Positions 35,936 to 45,461 are shown, counted from the first letter of the stretch. The stretch: 64,000 nucleotides of DNA from Nocardia bovistercoris (GCF_015674855.1 NZ_JADMLG010000003.1:561917-625916), one strand, 5' to 3'. Made by a program: numbers and translations. The notes: generated by a model from the letters alone, not told the origin.

Positions 35936-36795
35936 CCGCGGCGCCGTACGTCCCGGCGGGTCTACGCAGGCTGACGCGCTGGGGACGCGGGGCGCGTCCC
36001 CTCGGCCCCGTCGACTCCATCGGGTTCGTCCTCGGATTCTGTTGGCAGGTACTGTCTTCGATCCCATACACGCTCGCCCGCTACCGTCGCCAGACGATCA
36101 TGGTCATCACCGATATGACCTGGGGTCGCGGCTCGATCATCATCGGCGGCGGCGTCGTGCCGCTGATGTTGCTGCTCGGCGCGGCGATGGGCGCCTCCAT
36201 CGGCATCGAGGCGTACAGCGCGCTGAACCTGCTGTCCCTCGGCCAGCTCACCGGTCTCATCTCGGCATTCGGCATCACCCGCGAACTGGCGCCGATCGCT
36301 GCGGGCGTCGGATTCGCCGCGCAGGCCGGATGTCGCATGACCGCGGAGATCGGGTCCATGCGCATCTCCGAGGAGATCGACGCGCTGGAATCGCTTGGCA
36401 TCCGTTCGGTGCCCTTCGTGGTGACCACCCGCGTGATCGCGGGAATCGTCGCCGTCGCACCGGCATTCGTGGTCGCGCTGATCCTGAGTTACATGTCGTG
36501 CGAGGTGATCGTGACGACCATTCACGGCACGCCGACCGGCACCTACGACCACTATTTCGACCAGTTCGTGCTGAGTTGGGATGTCCTCGCCTCGACGATC
36601 AAGGTCACCATCTTCGCGATCGCGGTCGTGCTGATCCACAGCTACCAGGGATTTTTCGCCACCGGCGGTCCCGAGGGCGTCGGCATCGGTTCCGGGCGCG
36701 CGATCCGGGCCAGCCTCGTCGCGATCATCACCCTCGACATGTTCGCCACCATCCTCCTGTGGGGTTTCCAGTCCCCCATCACGTTCACCGGGTGA
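35932..36795 (+). CDS. YrbE-type permease, second subunit
   Basis: A 287-residue MlaE-family permease. The segment ITRELAPIAAGVGFAAQAGCRMTAEIGSMRISEEIDALESLGI is the conserved cytoplasmic coupling motif (EIGSMRISEEIDAL), and the C-terminal DMFATILLWGF span closes the channel. The GTG start overlaps the previous stop (GTGA), and MceA begins 3 bases after this stop, so the genes are co-translated. It forms a heterodimer with the upstream YrbE. Confidence 0.93.
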   Translation: MTAAPYVPAGLRRLTRWGRGARPLGPVDSIGFVLGFCWQVLSSIPYTLARYRRQTIMVITDMTWGRGSIIIGGGVVPLMLLLGAAMGASIGIEAYSALNLLSLGQLTGLISAFGITRELAPIAAGVGFAAQAGCRMTAEIGSMRISEEIDALESLGIRSVPFVVTTRVIAGIVAVAPAFVVALILSYMSCEVIVTTIHGTPTGTYDHYFDQFVLSWDVLASTIKVTIFAIAVVLIHSYQGFFATGGPEGVGIGSGRAIRASLVAIITLDMFATILLWGFQSPITFTG

Positions 36796-36798
36796 GAG

Positions 36799-37842
36799 AT
36801 GCCTGCTTACACACTGTCCGGCGCCGAGGTCGGACCACGGCGCGCGCGCGTGATCGGCGCGTGCGCGGTCCTGCTGACCGTCGCCGCCTGCGTCGTCTGG
36901 CGCGTATATCCGGAATCGCGTCCCGATAGCGAGATCCGCGTGGAACTGCTCGCCGAGACCATCGGAGCGGGCGTCGAGCCCGGCACCGATGTGCGCCTCG
37001 ACGGCGTCCGGGTGGGATCGGTATCCTCGATCACCACCGCGGGCCAGGGCCGCAAGAGCATTTCGCTGCACCTGGATCGCGAGCAGCTGTTCGGACTGAC
37101 CGACACGCTCTCGGTCGAATACGCGCCAGGCAACCTCTTCGGAATCAGCACGCTGCAACTGAATTCGAATTCCGGCGGGCAGAAGTTGGTCGACGGCTCC
37201 ACCGTGGACCTGACCGCGCACACCGACCGGGTCACCGACGCGACGCTGGCCGCGCTGCTGAAATCCACCGGCACGCTCACCGACGGCGTGCTCACCCCGA
37301 AGCTCACCGAACTGCTGAGCCAGGTCTCGCGTGACGTCGAGGCGTTCACTCCGCTGTTCCAGGCCATCGGCGCGATGGCGCGCGCCTACACCGAGACCCG
37401 CGCCCTCGAGCCGTCGTTCCTGCTGGACCAGTACGGTTCGGCGCTGGCGGGTCTGCCGCCGATGTTCACCGGCGGGTTGAAGGTGCTCAACGCCGCCAAC
37501 ACCAACGAATATCTGTCCGACCCGAAGCACATCGAGAAGGTCGATCAGATGTGGACCAATGTGCGACTGAAGCTGCTGCCCTCGGCGACGAGCACGCTGC
37601 GCACGGCCGAAACCCATGTCGCGGGCCTGATGCCGATCATCGCCATGCTGCTCGACGAGGTGTCGGGCTCGGTCAGCGCGCCCGCGCGCTCGGCCGAACA
37701 GCTCACCGAATTGCTCGCCCGACTCGGCGTCGCCTTCGACGGGCCCGCGCTGCGCGCGCGGGTGGAACTGGACACGGTGCCGGGTCTCGCGGCGCCGCTG
37801 GCGGCGGTGCTCGGCGGCGCGGCGCCGACGGAGGGACGCTGA
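36799..37842 (+). CDS. MceA-type lipid-transfer protein
   Basis: A 347-residue Mce protein, first of six. The N-terminal TM anchor (VIGACAVLLTVAACVVW) is followed by the MCE domain (about 45-125) with GAGVEPGTDVRLDGVRVGSVSSI and YAPGNLFGISTLQLN, then the helical region that builds the lipid tunnel. Mce proteins form a hexameric needle spanning the periplasm and feed lipid to YrbE. MceA usually precedes MceB as here, and its TGA overlaps the next ATG by one base. Confidence 0.92.
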   Translation: MPAYTLSGAEVGPRRARVIGACAVLLTVAACVVWRVYPESRPDSEIRVELLAETIGAGVEPGTDVRLDGVRVGSVSSITTAGQGRKSISLHLDREQLFGLTDTLSVEYAPGNLFGISTLQLNSNSGGQKLVDGSTVDLTAHTDRVTDATLAALLKSTGTLTDGVLTPKLTELLSQVSRDVEAFTPLFQAIGAMARAYTETRALEPSFLLDQYGSALAGLPPMFTGGLKVLNAANTNEYLSDPKHIEKVDQMWTNVRLKLLPSATSTLRTAETHVAGLMPIIAMLLDEVSGSVSAPARSAEQLTELLARLGVAFDGPALRARVELDTVPGLAAPLAAVLGGAAPTEGR

Positions 37843-38846
37843 TGTCGGTTCGTTCGCTCTCGATTCGGGTCGGCGTCGTCGCCGTGGTGCTCGCGTTCGC
37901 GCTGGTCGGGGTCTTCCGGTTGATCGAGCGTCCGGTGCAGGGTGAGACCGACACCTTCACCGCGCTGTTCAGCGACGCCAACGGCCTGCGCAGCGGTGAC
38001 GACGTCCGGGTGTACGGCGTGCAGGTCGGCAAGGTGGGTTCGGTCGAACTCGACGGTGTACTCGCCCGCGTGCGGTTCACCGTCTCGCGCGATCATCCCG
38101 TCTTCGCCGAGAGCACCCTGGCGATCCGGTATCAGAACCTCACCGGGTTCCGCTATCTGGATATCGCGCAACCGGAGAATCCGCGGGGTCGTCGCGATCC
38201 GGAGAAGGTCTTCGGCACCTCGGAGACGGTGCCCGCCTTCGACATCACCACCCTGTTCAACGGACTCCAGCCGGTACTGGCCGAGCTCACCGGCGACGAA
38301 CTCAACCGGTTCACCAACAGCCTGCTCGCGGTGCTGCAGGGCGACGGCACCGGCATCGGTCCGGCGCTCGACGCGATCAACGGGCTGGCCCGCTACGCCT
38401 CCGATCGCCAGGCGGTGATCTCGACACTGGTCGGCAACCTCGGGCGGGTGGCCGACCAGCTACGCGGACGGTCGACCGACACCGTGCAGATGCTGACCAA
38501 CCTGACCAATCTGTTCGAGGTCATCGCCAAGGAACTGCCCGGCCTGACGGACTTCGCGGTCGCGATCCCGCCGATCATCAAGCCGGTGCGCCACATGCTC
38601 GAGGTCGCGGGCATCACCGGCGAGAAAGGCCGGGATCTCGATGCCGCGCTGCAGCAGGCGTTCCCGGAACCGAGACAGGCCGTCGAGGTGTTCGGGCGGC
38701 TGCCCGGCCTCATCCAGGCCATGGCCTCGGCCGTACCGGCCACCGGCCCGCAGGCGGGCCTGACCTGCTCGCAGGGCGCCGCCGAAGCGCCGGCCCCCCT
38801 CCAGATCTTGATCACCGGCCAGAGGATCACACTGTGTCGCGCCTGA
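37842..38846 (+). CDS. MceB-type protein
   Basis: A 334-residue Mce protein. ATG 37842 overlaps the MceA stop (TGATG), with GGAGGGACG upstream. The anchor is VGVVAVVLAFALVGVFRLI, and the MCE domain includes TALFSDANGLRSGDDVRVYGVQVGKVGSVELDG. The C-terminus ends with a Cys pair region (GLTCSQG...ITLCRA) typical of MceB, possibly a disulfide. It is the second subunit of the needle. Confidence 0.92.
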   Translation: MSVRSLSIRVGVVAVVLAFALVGVFRLIERPVQGETDTFTALFSDANGLRSGDDVRVYGVQVGKVGSVELDGVLARVRFTVSRDHPVFAESTLAIRYQNLTGFRYLDIAQPENPRGRRDPEKVFGTSETVPAFDITTLFNGLQPVLAELTGDELNRFTNSLLAVLQGDGTGIGPALDAINGLARYASDRQAVISTLVGNLGRVADQLRGRSTDTVQMLTNLTNLFEVIAKELPGLTDFAVAIPPIIKPVRHMLEVAGITGEKGRDLDAALQQAFPEPRQAVEVFGRLPGLIQAMASAVPATGPQAGLTCSQGAAEAPAPLQILITGQRITLCRA

Positions 38847-39886
38847 CGGAACTATTGCCCGGTTCGAAACGACCGCCCCGCGTCAAACGACCGCGACCCG
38901 TCGACAGCGTCGACTCGCGGCCGGTCGACCTGCGCTGGGCGCTCGGCGGCATCGCGGTCGCCGTCGTGCTGCTGGTCGCCATCGGCGTGATCTACGTGAA
39001 CGGGACGACACCGGAGCGGGAGTACACCGCCGACCTGGCCCGCGCCGGGTCGGTCCGCGAAGGCGACGACGTGCGGCTCGCGGGCATCCCGGTCGGGAAG
39101 GTGAAGAAACTCGACCTGATGCGCGACCGGGTGCGCATGAAGTTCACCGTGTCCGACGACGTCTTCGTCGGCGACCAGACCTCGCTGTCGGTGCGGATGC
39201 TGACCGTGGTCGGCGGCTACTACATCGCCCTCGACCCCGCCGGGACCAGCGAACTCGGGTCGGAGGTGATCCCGCAGAGCCGAGTCGTGTTGCCCTACAA
39301 CCTGTCCCAGGCTTTCCAGGACGCGGTGCGCCCGGTCGAGAATGTCGACGGCGACACGCTGCGCCAGAACCTCGCGGTCCTCGCCTCCTCGATCGACGGC
39401 AGTCCGGACGCGCTGCGCGCCGCCGGGCGCGCCGCCCGCGACATCGTCACGATCATGGACAAGCAGAACTCCGACATCTCCCGCGCGCTCAATTTCGCCG
39501 ACGAATACCTGACGGCGCTGAACGCGAGTTCGGACGTGCTGGTGAAACTGCTCGACCAACTGCACGTGCTGGAGGGCATCGTGCGCAACGACAAGACCGT
39601 CATCGCCGAAGCGCTCGTTGACGTCACCGCCGTCGTGCACGGTCTTGCCCCGCTCGGCCGCGCCTGGGACAGATCGTTGCACGAGCAAGCGCGACCGCTC
39701 GCCGACGCGATCCCGAAACTCGAGGAACTCGGCGGATACCTGGACACGCTGTTCGACTCGCTGCGCGCGATGAGCGACAAACTGCTGCCGCTGACCAAGG
39801 GCGGCAACGGATTCGCCGTCGACCAGTCCGCGGCGCGCGTCCCGGTCACCCGTATCTGCGTGCCGATCCCCGGCGGAGGTTGTTGA
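38834..39886 (+). CDS. MceC-type protein
   Basis: A 350-residue Mce protein. GTG 38834 overlaps the end of mceB by 13 bases. A basic, proline-rich cytosolic lead (LPGSKRPPRVKRPRP) comes before the anchor ALGGIAVAVVLLVAIGVIYV. The MCE domain reads TADLARAGSVREGDDVRLAGIPVGKVKKLDLM. The C-terminus RICVPIPGGGC carries two cysteines. By order it is the third needle subunit. Confidence 0.92.
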   Translation: MSRLTELLPGSKRPPRVKRPRPVDSVDSRPVDLRWALGGIAVAVVLLVAIGVIYVNGTTPEREYTADLARAGSVREGDDVRLAGIPVGKVKKLDLMRDRVRMKFTVSDDVFVGDQTSLSVRMLTVVGGYYIALDPAGTSELGSEVIPQSRVVLPYNLSQAFQDAVRPVENVDGDTLRQNLAVLASSIDGSPDALRAAGRAARDIVTIMDKQNSDISRALNFADEYLTALNASSDVLVKLLDQLHVLEGIVRNDKTVIAEALVDVTAVVHGLAPLGRAWDRSLHEQARPLADAIPKLEELGGYLDTLFDSLRAMSDKLLPLTKGGNGFAVDQSAARVPVTRICVPIPGGGC

Positions 39887-40992
39887 TGCTGACCCGTATC
39901 CTCGGATCGCGCGGACTCATGTCCGCCGCGGTGATCGTGGTCTTCGCGCTCGTCGCGGTGATCGGATTCACCTTGGCCAGACCCGAACCCGACACCCGCA
40001 CGTACTGCGCGGACATGCCGGACAGCATCGGCCTGTACAAGGGCAGCGCCGTCACGGTGCTCGGCATCGAGGTCGGCAAGGTCACCGAGATCGCGCCCGA
40101 GGGCAGTTCGGCCCGTGTGCGTTTCACCGTGCGCGAGGATCGCGCGCTGCCACTGGACGTCGGGGCCGTGACGGTGAGCGACACCATCATCGCCGACCGC
40201 GAACTCGAACTCGTCGGCGCCGAACCCGCCGACGGCCCCGGCTGGGATCCGGCCCAGTGCATCACCAAAACCCTGACGCCGCTGAGCTTCTCCCGCACCT
40301 TCAACGCCCTCGCCCAGTTGACCGACCAGATCAACGGCGCGCAGGATCCCGCCCAGCGCGACGCGCTCGGCTCGGGCCTGGAATCCCTGGACAAGGCGAC
40401 CGCGGGATCCGGCGCGCAGCTCAACGCATTGATCGAGCAGCTCGGGCGCGCGCTCGCGTCGCCGAACGCCGCGATCGGCCATGTCGGCGCGCTGATCGAC
40501 GCCATCGCCGAACTCGCGCACCGCGCGCGCGGCGGCTGGGGAAAGGTGGAGACCATCGTCACCGAACTTCCGCAGACCTTCTACGACATCGTCACCATCG
40601 CCTTCCCGCCGATCGTGAAGCTGGTCGGCGACCTGTCCGATGTGCTGCCGCAGCTCAACGATGTCGTCACGATGCTCGGCACCCCTGCCGTGCGCGCCGT
40701 CGGCTCCATCGAGAACCTGCCCCAACTGCTGGCCGCGGGCGTCGGCTCGCTCACCGAACTGCTCGGCCGGACGCCCGCCATCGCGGGCGGATTCGCCAGT
40801 GCCGTCGATCCCGCGACCGGGAAGGCGACCGTCGCGTACGCGCCGCCCGCGCTCGCGGTGCCCGAACAGCAGGCGAGCCAGGTGTGCGCGGCCCTGCAGA
40901 CCATCACCGGGCAGCCGTGCCCGGCCGCGGCGGGCGGCGCGGTCGCCGTGCCCGCGCTGCCCGTGCTGCTCGGGGCGGTGAGCGCGCGATGA
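39886..40992 (+). CDS. MceD-type protein
   Basis: A 368-residue Mce protein. ATG 39886 shares a base with the mceC stop, and GGAGG is at 39876-39880. The anchor is SAAVIVVFALVAVIGFTLA; the MCE domain has CADMPDSIGLYKGSAVTVLGIEVGKVTEIAPEG. A long helical segment follows, then a Pro/Ala-rich tail containing two Cys (QVCAAL, QPCPAA). Fourth subunit of the needle. Its TGA overlaps the mceE ATG. Confidence 0.92.
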   Translation: MLTRILGSRGLMSAAVIVVFALVAVIGFTLARPEPDTRTYCADMPDSIGLYKGSAVTVLGIEVGKVTEIAPEGSSARVRFTVREDRALPLDVGAVTVSDTIIADRELELVGAEPADGPGWDPAQCITKTLTPLSFSRTFNALAQLTDQINGAQDPAQRDALGSGLESLDKATAGSGAQLNALIEQLGRALASPNAAIGHVGALIDAIAELAHRARGGWGKVETIVTELPQTFYDIVTIAFPPIVKLVGDLSDVLPQLNDVVTMLGTPAVRAVGSIENLPQLLAAGVGSLTELLGRTPAIAGGFASAVDPATGKATVAYAPPALAVPEQQASQVCAALQTITGQPCPAAAGGAVAVPALPVLLGAVSAR

Positions 40993-42056
40993 GCGCCGCA
41001 CAGTCCTCCCGGTTGCGCAGACTCGGCGCGGCACTGCTGGTGGCCCTCGCCGTCTCGGTCGCCGGATGCGGTTTCCAACCCGCCGACATCACGGTGCCTG
41101 GTTCGGGTCCGGGCGGCCCGACCTATCCGCTGCGCATCGAATTCGCGAACGTGCTCAACCTGCCGACCGGAGCCAAGGTCATCGCGGGCGGCGTCCCGGT
41201 GGGACAGCTGACCGATGTGACCGTCGTCGATCCGGCGCCGGGGCGCGCGGGCTACGTGGTCGCCGATGTCGCGATCCTGAAGTCGGTGCGCCTGCCGCGC
41301 GGGACCACGGCCGAACTCCAGCAGGAGACCCCGCTCGGCGACATCCACATCGCCCTGGTCGAGCCGACCTCGGCGACCTCGGGCGACCTGGACGCGGGCG
41401 GGACCATCCCGTTGGCCGACACCGCGCAGTCGCCGGTGCTCGAGGACATCCTCGCCTCCCTCTCGGTGTTCGTCGGCAGCGGCGCGATCACCGACATCCA
41501 GGAGATCGTGCGCAAGATGAACGCCGTCATGCCGAAGGATCCGCGCGACACCGCGCGCATCGCGGGCACGCTCGGCGCCGACCTCACCGACCTGTCGCGC
41601 AACCTGGACTCGGTCGACTCGGTCCTCGACGGACTCGGCTCGACGGTGCAGCACGGCGTGCTCGACAACGGGCCGATCCTGGACGCGCTGCTGACGCCCT
41701 ACGGCGTGCAGCACACCACCGACGCGATCAACGCCCAGATCGGTGTCATCCGGGTGCTGGCCGCGCTCGGGCCGGTCGCGCCCGCGGCCGCCTGGCTGGC
41801 CCCGCTGGTCGGGTCGCTGGACCGCACGGTCGTGGCCATCGTCCCGCTGCTGTTCGGGAGTCAGCCCTTCGACACCTCGTCGCCGTCGAATCTGAAGACG
41901 CTCGTCGACCTGCTGCAGAACAAGATCATTCCCTTCACCGAGCGCGGACCGCGACTCGACGTCACCGAGGTGGCCGTGGCGGGCGCGGCGATGCCGCCCT
42001 CGGAACAGACCACCCGCATCGTCGACACCCTGCGCATGATCGGAGTCGTCCGATGA
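40989..42056 (+). CDS. MceE-type lipoprotein (LprK-like)
   Basis: A 355-residue Mce lipoprotein. The ATG overlaps the mceD stop (ATGA). The signal peptide RRLGAALLVALAVSVAGC ends in the lipobox VAGC, so the N-terminus is lipid-anchored, as is usual for the fifth Mce protein. The MCE domain reads RIEFANVLNLPTGAKVIAGGVPVGQLTDV. A helical tunnel-forming segment follows. The stop overlaps the mceF start. Confidence 0.93.
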   Translation: MSAAQSSRLRRLGAALLVALAVSVAGCGFQPADITVPGSGPGGPTYPLRIEFANVLNLPTGAKVIAGGVPVGQLTDVTVVDPAPGRAGYVVADVAILKSVRLPRGTTAELQQETPLGDIHIALVEPTSATSGDLDAGGTIPLADTAQSPVLEDILASLSVFVGSGAITDIQEIVRKMNAVMPKDPRDTARIAGTLGADLTDLSRNLDSVDSVLDGLGSTVQHGVLDNGPILDALLTPYGVQHTTDAINAQIGVIRVLAALGPVAPAAAWLAPLVGSLDRTVVAIVPLLFGSQPFDTSSPSNLKTLVDLLQNKIIPFTERGPRLDVTEVAVAGAAMPPSEQTTRIVDTLRMIGVVR

Positions 42057-43009
42057 ACGTCCGCGCGATCACCTCGCTGGCGGCCATCGCCGCGGTACTG
42101 GTCATCGGCGTCGCCTACATGGGTCTCGGGGTGCTGCACCTGGATCCGCGTCGCTCCCACATCTCGGTGCGGATGTACCTGGAGAACTCCGGCGGACTCG
42201 GTCCCGGCGCGCCCGTGCTGCTCAGCGGCGTGCAGGTCGGCAAGACCCGCGAGGTGCGCAAGCAGGCGGGCGGCGTCGCGGTGGAACTCGAGATCGACGA
42301 CCGGTACCGCATCCCGGTCGCGGGCGACATCAGGATCGAACAGCTGTCGGCGCTGGGCGAGCCCTACATCAGCTTCCGGCCCGACCGACCCGGCGGGCCC
42401 TACTTGGAGAACGGTCAGACCGTTTCCACCGATCGAGTCCACATGCCGATGACCATCACGGCATTGTCGACCCGCCTGGTGGAACTGTTGAAGCAGGTGA
42501 AGCCCGAGGTCATGACGAGTCTGATCGGCACCTTCGACCAGGCGCTGTCGGGCACCGACACCACCATGCAGACGCTGGAACGCTCGACCACACTGCTGGC
42601 CGCCACCCTGCTCAGCCGCACCGACCGGATCCGGCAGCTGTTCGACGACCTGCAGGCGCTCGGCGGCGACATCAGCTGGATGGGCCCCTCGCTGGCCGAC
42701 GCGGGCCCGCTGTTCGGCGAATTCGGCGTCACCCTCAGCGATATCGTCCAGTCGAGTTCGGCGCTGGTCGAGGCACGGCCGGTGCCCTCCTACTTCACCG
42801 GCGACGGGCTCGTCCCGTTCCTCGGCGAGGTGGAGGCGCTGCTGAACAAGATCGGGCCGAGCCTGAGCAAGATCGCTCCGGCGCTCGGACCGGTCGTCGC
42901 CGAGGTCACCCGCGGCGGCCCCGCGCTCGATGTCAGTACGCTGATCGAACAGGCGCTCGGCGGCGTCGACCCCGACGGCACGCTACATTTCCGCGTCGGC
43001 GTCAAATAA
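42053..43009 (+). CDS. MceF-type protein
   Basis: A 318-residue Mce protein, last of the six. The ATG overlaps the mceE stop (ATGA). The anchor is SLAAIAAVLVIGVAYMGLGVL; the MCE domain has RMYLENSGGLGPGAPVLLSGVQVGKTREVRKQ. The C-terminal domain is shorter than in some MceF proteins and ends GTLHFRVGVK. It completes the hexameric channel. Confidence 0.92.
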   Translation: MNVRAITSLAAIAAVLVIGVAYMGLGVLHLDPRRSHISVRMYLENSGGLGPGAPVLLSGVQVGKTREVRKQAGGVAVELEIDDRYRIPVAGDIRIEQLSALGEPYISFRPDRPGGPYLENGQTVSTDRVHMPMTITALSTRLVELLKQVKPEVMTSLIGTFDQALSGTDTTMQTLERSTTLLAATLLSRTDRIRQLFDDLQALGGDISWMGPSLADAGPLFGEFGVTLSDIVQSSSALVEARPVPSYFTGDGLVPFLGEVEALLNKIGPSLSKIAPALGPVVAEVTRGGPALDVSTLIEQALGGVDPDGTLHFRVGVK

Positions 43010-43050
43010 CCACGAAAGACCGGCACATCCCGGCGGAAGGAACGGACACC

Positions 43051-43659
43051 ATGGGCACCGCGACCGACGAGAAGACCACCTCGGAGACGACGGACACCGA
43101 CGATGCGGCGCGGGAGGCGTCCCCGCCCCCGGGCGCGCGCACCGTGTCGATACGGCTGTCGACGGTGGTGACCGGTGTGGTGATCGCGGCGCTGGTGATC
43201 TCCACCGTCGTCTTCGCCGTCCTGTACTTCTCGGCCGAGTCCACGCTGTCCGACCGCGACCAGGTCGCGGCCGACGACAAGCACGCCGAGGAGATCGCCT
43301 CCAGCTACGCCCTCGGCGCGTCGACCATCGACTACCGCGACGTCAACGCGTGGCTCGGGCGGCTGAAAACCGGTACGACACCGCAGCTCTCGGCCAAGTT
43401 CGACGCGACCGGCCCGCAGCTGGAGCAGATCCTGCTGCCCCTGCAATGGAACTCGACGGCCACGCCGCTCTCGGCGCAGGTGCTGTCCGAGTCGGGCGGG
43501 GTCTACAAGGTGAACGCCTACCTGAACGTGAACTCGACGAGCGCGCAGAACCCGGCGGGCGGCCAGACCACCGTCACCTATTCGCTGACCATCGACCGCA
43601 ATGCGAACTGGCAGATCAGCGACGTCGGCGGCCTACAGAACGCGATCGGCGGCAAGTAG
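43051..43659 (+). CDS. Mce-associated membrane protein (Mas)
   Basis: A 202-residue protein 41 bases after mceF, with a ribosome site CGGAAGGAA. A disordered acidic/Thr-rich N-terminus (residues 1-35), one TM helix VVTGVVIAALVISTVVFAVLYF, and an extracytoplasmic domain including VNAWLGRLKTGTTPQLSAKFDATGPQLEQIL then a NTF2-like beta segment. This is the layout of Mce-associated proteins that stabilise Mce complexes. Its last 27 bases overlap the end of the convergent dehydrogenase gene. Confidence 0.85.
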   Translation: MGTATDEKTTSETTDTDDAAREASPPPGARTVSIRLSTVVTGVVIAALVISTVVFAVLYFSAESTLSDRDQVAADDKHAEEIASSYALGASTIDYRDVNAWLGRLKTGTTPQLSAKFDATGPQLEQILLPLQWNSTATPLSAQVLSESGGVYKVNAYLNVNSTSAQNPAGGQTTVTYSLTIDRNANWQISDVGGLQNAIGGK

Positions 43660-44643
43660 GTTCTTCGCGCGCGGGCGCAGGCGGTCGGTGTCGATGAAGT
43701 GCACGATGAGATCGCGCACGGTGTCGTCGGTCGGACGGGGCGCGTAGCCGAGTTCCCGGCGCGCCTTCGACCCGTCGACCACCGGCGGCAGCCGCAGCGC
43801 CTCTGTCGCGCCACGTGACAGTTCGTCGCGGCCGAGCAGGTCGCCGACGGGTTCGAGGACGCGGGTCACCCCGGACAGGACACCGACCGGGAAGCTCATG
43901 AGCGGTGGGCGCCTGCCGCACAGGCGGGCGGCCAGTGACAGGACGTGCACGAAATCGGTGGTGTGCCCGCTCAGCAGGTAGTTCTCGCCGCTGCGGCCGT
44001 GTTCGCCCGCCGCGATCAGGCCGAGTGCGATATCGCGCACGTCGACCATGTCGAAGTCGGAGCGCACGCCGACCGGCAGCCGTCCGCGCGCGGCCGAGAG
44101 CAGCATGTTGTTCAGTCGCGACGGCCCGTAGTCCTCGGGGCCGAAGATGCCGGTCGGGTTGCAGATCACCGCGTCGAGGCCGCGCTCGACTTCGGCGAGC
44201 ACCTCGAGTTCGCCCAATGCCTTGGTGCGGTGGTAGGCGGGCAGTTCCGGGGCGAGGGAGCGGGGGCGCCGCTCGTCGGGCACGCCGCCCTGTCTCGGGT
44301 CGAACGCGGCCAGCGAACTGCACTGCACCAGGCGTCGCACGCCCGCGACCCTGGCGGCCTCGGCCACGGCGCGCGCGCCGGTGACGTTCACCGCGAAGGC
44401 CGCCTGCTCCTGTCGCTTGGACAGCGCGATCACCGCCGCCAGGTGGTAGACGACCTCCGCGCCGTCGAATACCGGCGCCATCGCCGCCGCGTCGAGGATG
44501 TCGACCTCGCTCCACGTCACCGTGTCCGCGTCGGGTCCGCGCCGCACGCGGTCGATCGCGACGACATCGTGTCCGGCGGCCACCAGGGCGCGGACCAAGT
44601 TGACTCCGACGAAGCCCGAGGCTCCCGTCACCACACACCGCAC
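43633..44643 (-). CDS. Extended SDR, 3-beta-hydroxysteroid dehydrogenase-like epimerase/dehydratase
   Basis: A 336-residue NAD(P)-dependent enzyme of the extended SDR group. Nucleotide loop VVTGASGFVGVNLVRALVAAGHDVVAIDR; substrate-site YxxxK in PAYHRTKALGELEV; the VYHLAAVIALSK strand and GIFGPEDYGPS motif are as in 3-beta-HSD and related epimerases. It may act on sterols or on sugar or terpenoid alcohols. It converges with the mce operon and overlaps it at the stop, so a link to sterol import is tempting but unproven. An upstream region with repeated ATGTAC words may control it. Confidence 0.82.
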   Translation of the reverse strand: MRCVVTGASGFVGVNLVRALVAAGHDVVAIDRVRRGPDADTVTWSEVDILDAAAMAPVFDGAEVVYHLAAVIALSKRQEQAAFAVNVTGARAVAEAARVAGVRRLVQCSSLAAFDPRQGGVPDERRPRSLAPELPAYHRTKALGELEVLAEVERGLDAVICNPTGIFGPEDYGPSRLNNMLLSAARGRLPVGVRSDFDMVDVRDIALGLIAAGEHGRSGENYLLSGHTTDFVHVLSLAARLCGRRPPLMSFPVGVLSGVTRVLEPVGDLLGRDELSRGATEALRLPPVVDGSKARRELGYAPRPTDDTVRDLIVHFIDTDRLRPRAKNLLAADRVL

Positions 44644-44666
44644 GCGGTCGACCCCTTTCGGAACAA

Positions 44667-44710
44667 GTACATGGACAGCGTTTCGGCCATCAGTCTAGAC
44701 ACATGTACAT
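44667..44710. promoter_or_regulatory. Paired GTACATG/CATGTAC sites upstream of the SDR gene
   Basis: GTACATG (44667-44673) and CATGTAC (44702-44708) are inverted across 28 bases. ATGTACAT (44703-44710) and GTCTAGAC (44694-44701) are each perfect palindromes. The sites lie 24-67 bases before the SDR start and look like a regulator-binding region. Confidence 0.45.
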
Positions 44711-44765
44711 TCCGCCGCGGGGACTCCGGTCGACCTGCTTCGCGACCGTTTCGGCGGTGGACCCG

Positions 44766-45035
44766 CTACCCCCGAAGGCGCCCGCGGTGGCGACGCCGGA
44801 GATCGCCGCGCAGGAACACCAGGCCGACCATCAGCGCGAGGACATAGCCGCCACCGGTGACCACGATCGTGGCCGCCACCGAGGATTCGGCGACCGTGGC
44901 GAGGATGGAGGTGACCAGCGCGGCGATGGTGGCGAGTTGGACCACGACCGCGAGACTCAGCGACAGCACCGCCGAGTCGTAGCGCTGTTCGTGAGATGCG
45001 GTGGGAAGCAATGTTTTTCGTAGTTCCATGACCAT
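44766..45035 (-). CDS. Small two-TM membrane protein
   Basis: An 89-residue protein (ATG 45035; the ATG two codons later is an alternative). After MVMELRKTLLPTASHEQRYDSAV come two hydrophobic spans, LSLSLAVVVQLATIAALVTSILATVA and AATIVVTGGGYVLALMVGLVFL, then a basic tail RGDLRRRHRGRLRG. Unknown family. It stands alone between the SDR and the HTH regulator. Support comes from the clean membrane pattern only. Confidence 0.5.
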   Translation of the reverse strand: MVMELRKTLLPTASHEQRYDSAVLSLSLAVVVQLATIAALVTSILATVAESSVAATIVVTGGGYVLALMVGLVFLRGDLRRRHRGRLRG

Positions 45036-45461
45036 GCTTTCGTCCGTGCGCGGATAGCGCACGCGGGCAGGGGGAAGCATCGCGGGTGGGATGCGGAACC
45101 CGAGGGGCAGGGAGCAGGCGGACCGACGGCCTCGATGGCGGCGGCTCGATCTCGCGGCGGCGACGATGCGGCGCGCGAAGGCCCTACGGACAGCCGCGCC
45201 AGGCGGCGGATGCGGCTCGGCGGATGCGGGTGGCCGTGATTCGCGCACCGCGGCCGATGCCGGATGCGCCACCGATCGGCTGGAACAGTGCGCCGCTCGT
45301 GCTTACGTCGTGCAGTGCCATGGCGCAATGGTAGTCACAGATAGGCACAATATGCCATTTGGAACCGGAACCGGCGTCCACACCGTGGAATCCTTGTACC
45401 CGAGCGGTTTTCGCGGCCGATGGCAGCTATTGTGGAGCGATCGGATCGGAGGTGGCACGAC
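45036..45461. promoter_or_regulatory. Divergent region with GGCA/TGCC operator-like site
   Basis: No gene is supported. GGCA (45344-45347) and TGCC (45353-45356), spaced by CAATA in an A/T-rich patch, form an inverted repeat upstream of the HTH regulator. TATTGT (45428-45433) may be the -10 box. GGAGGTGG (45448-45455) is the regulator's ribosome site. Confidence 0.45.
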
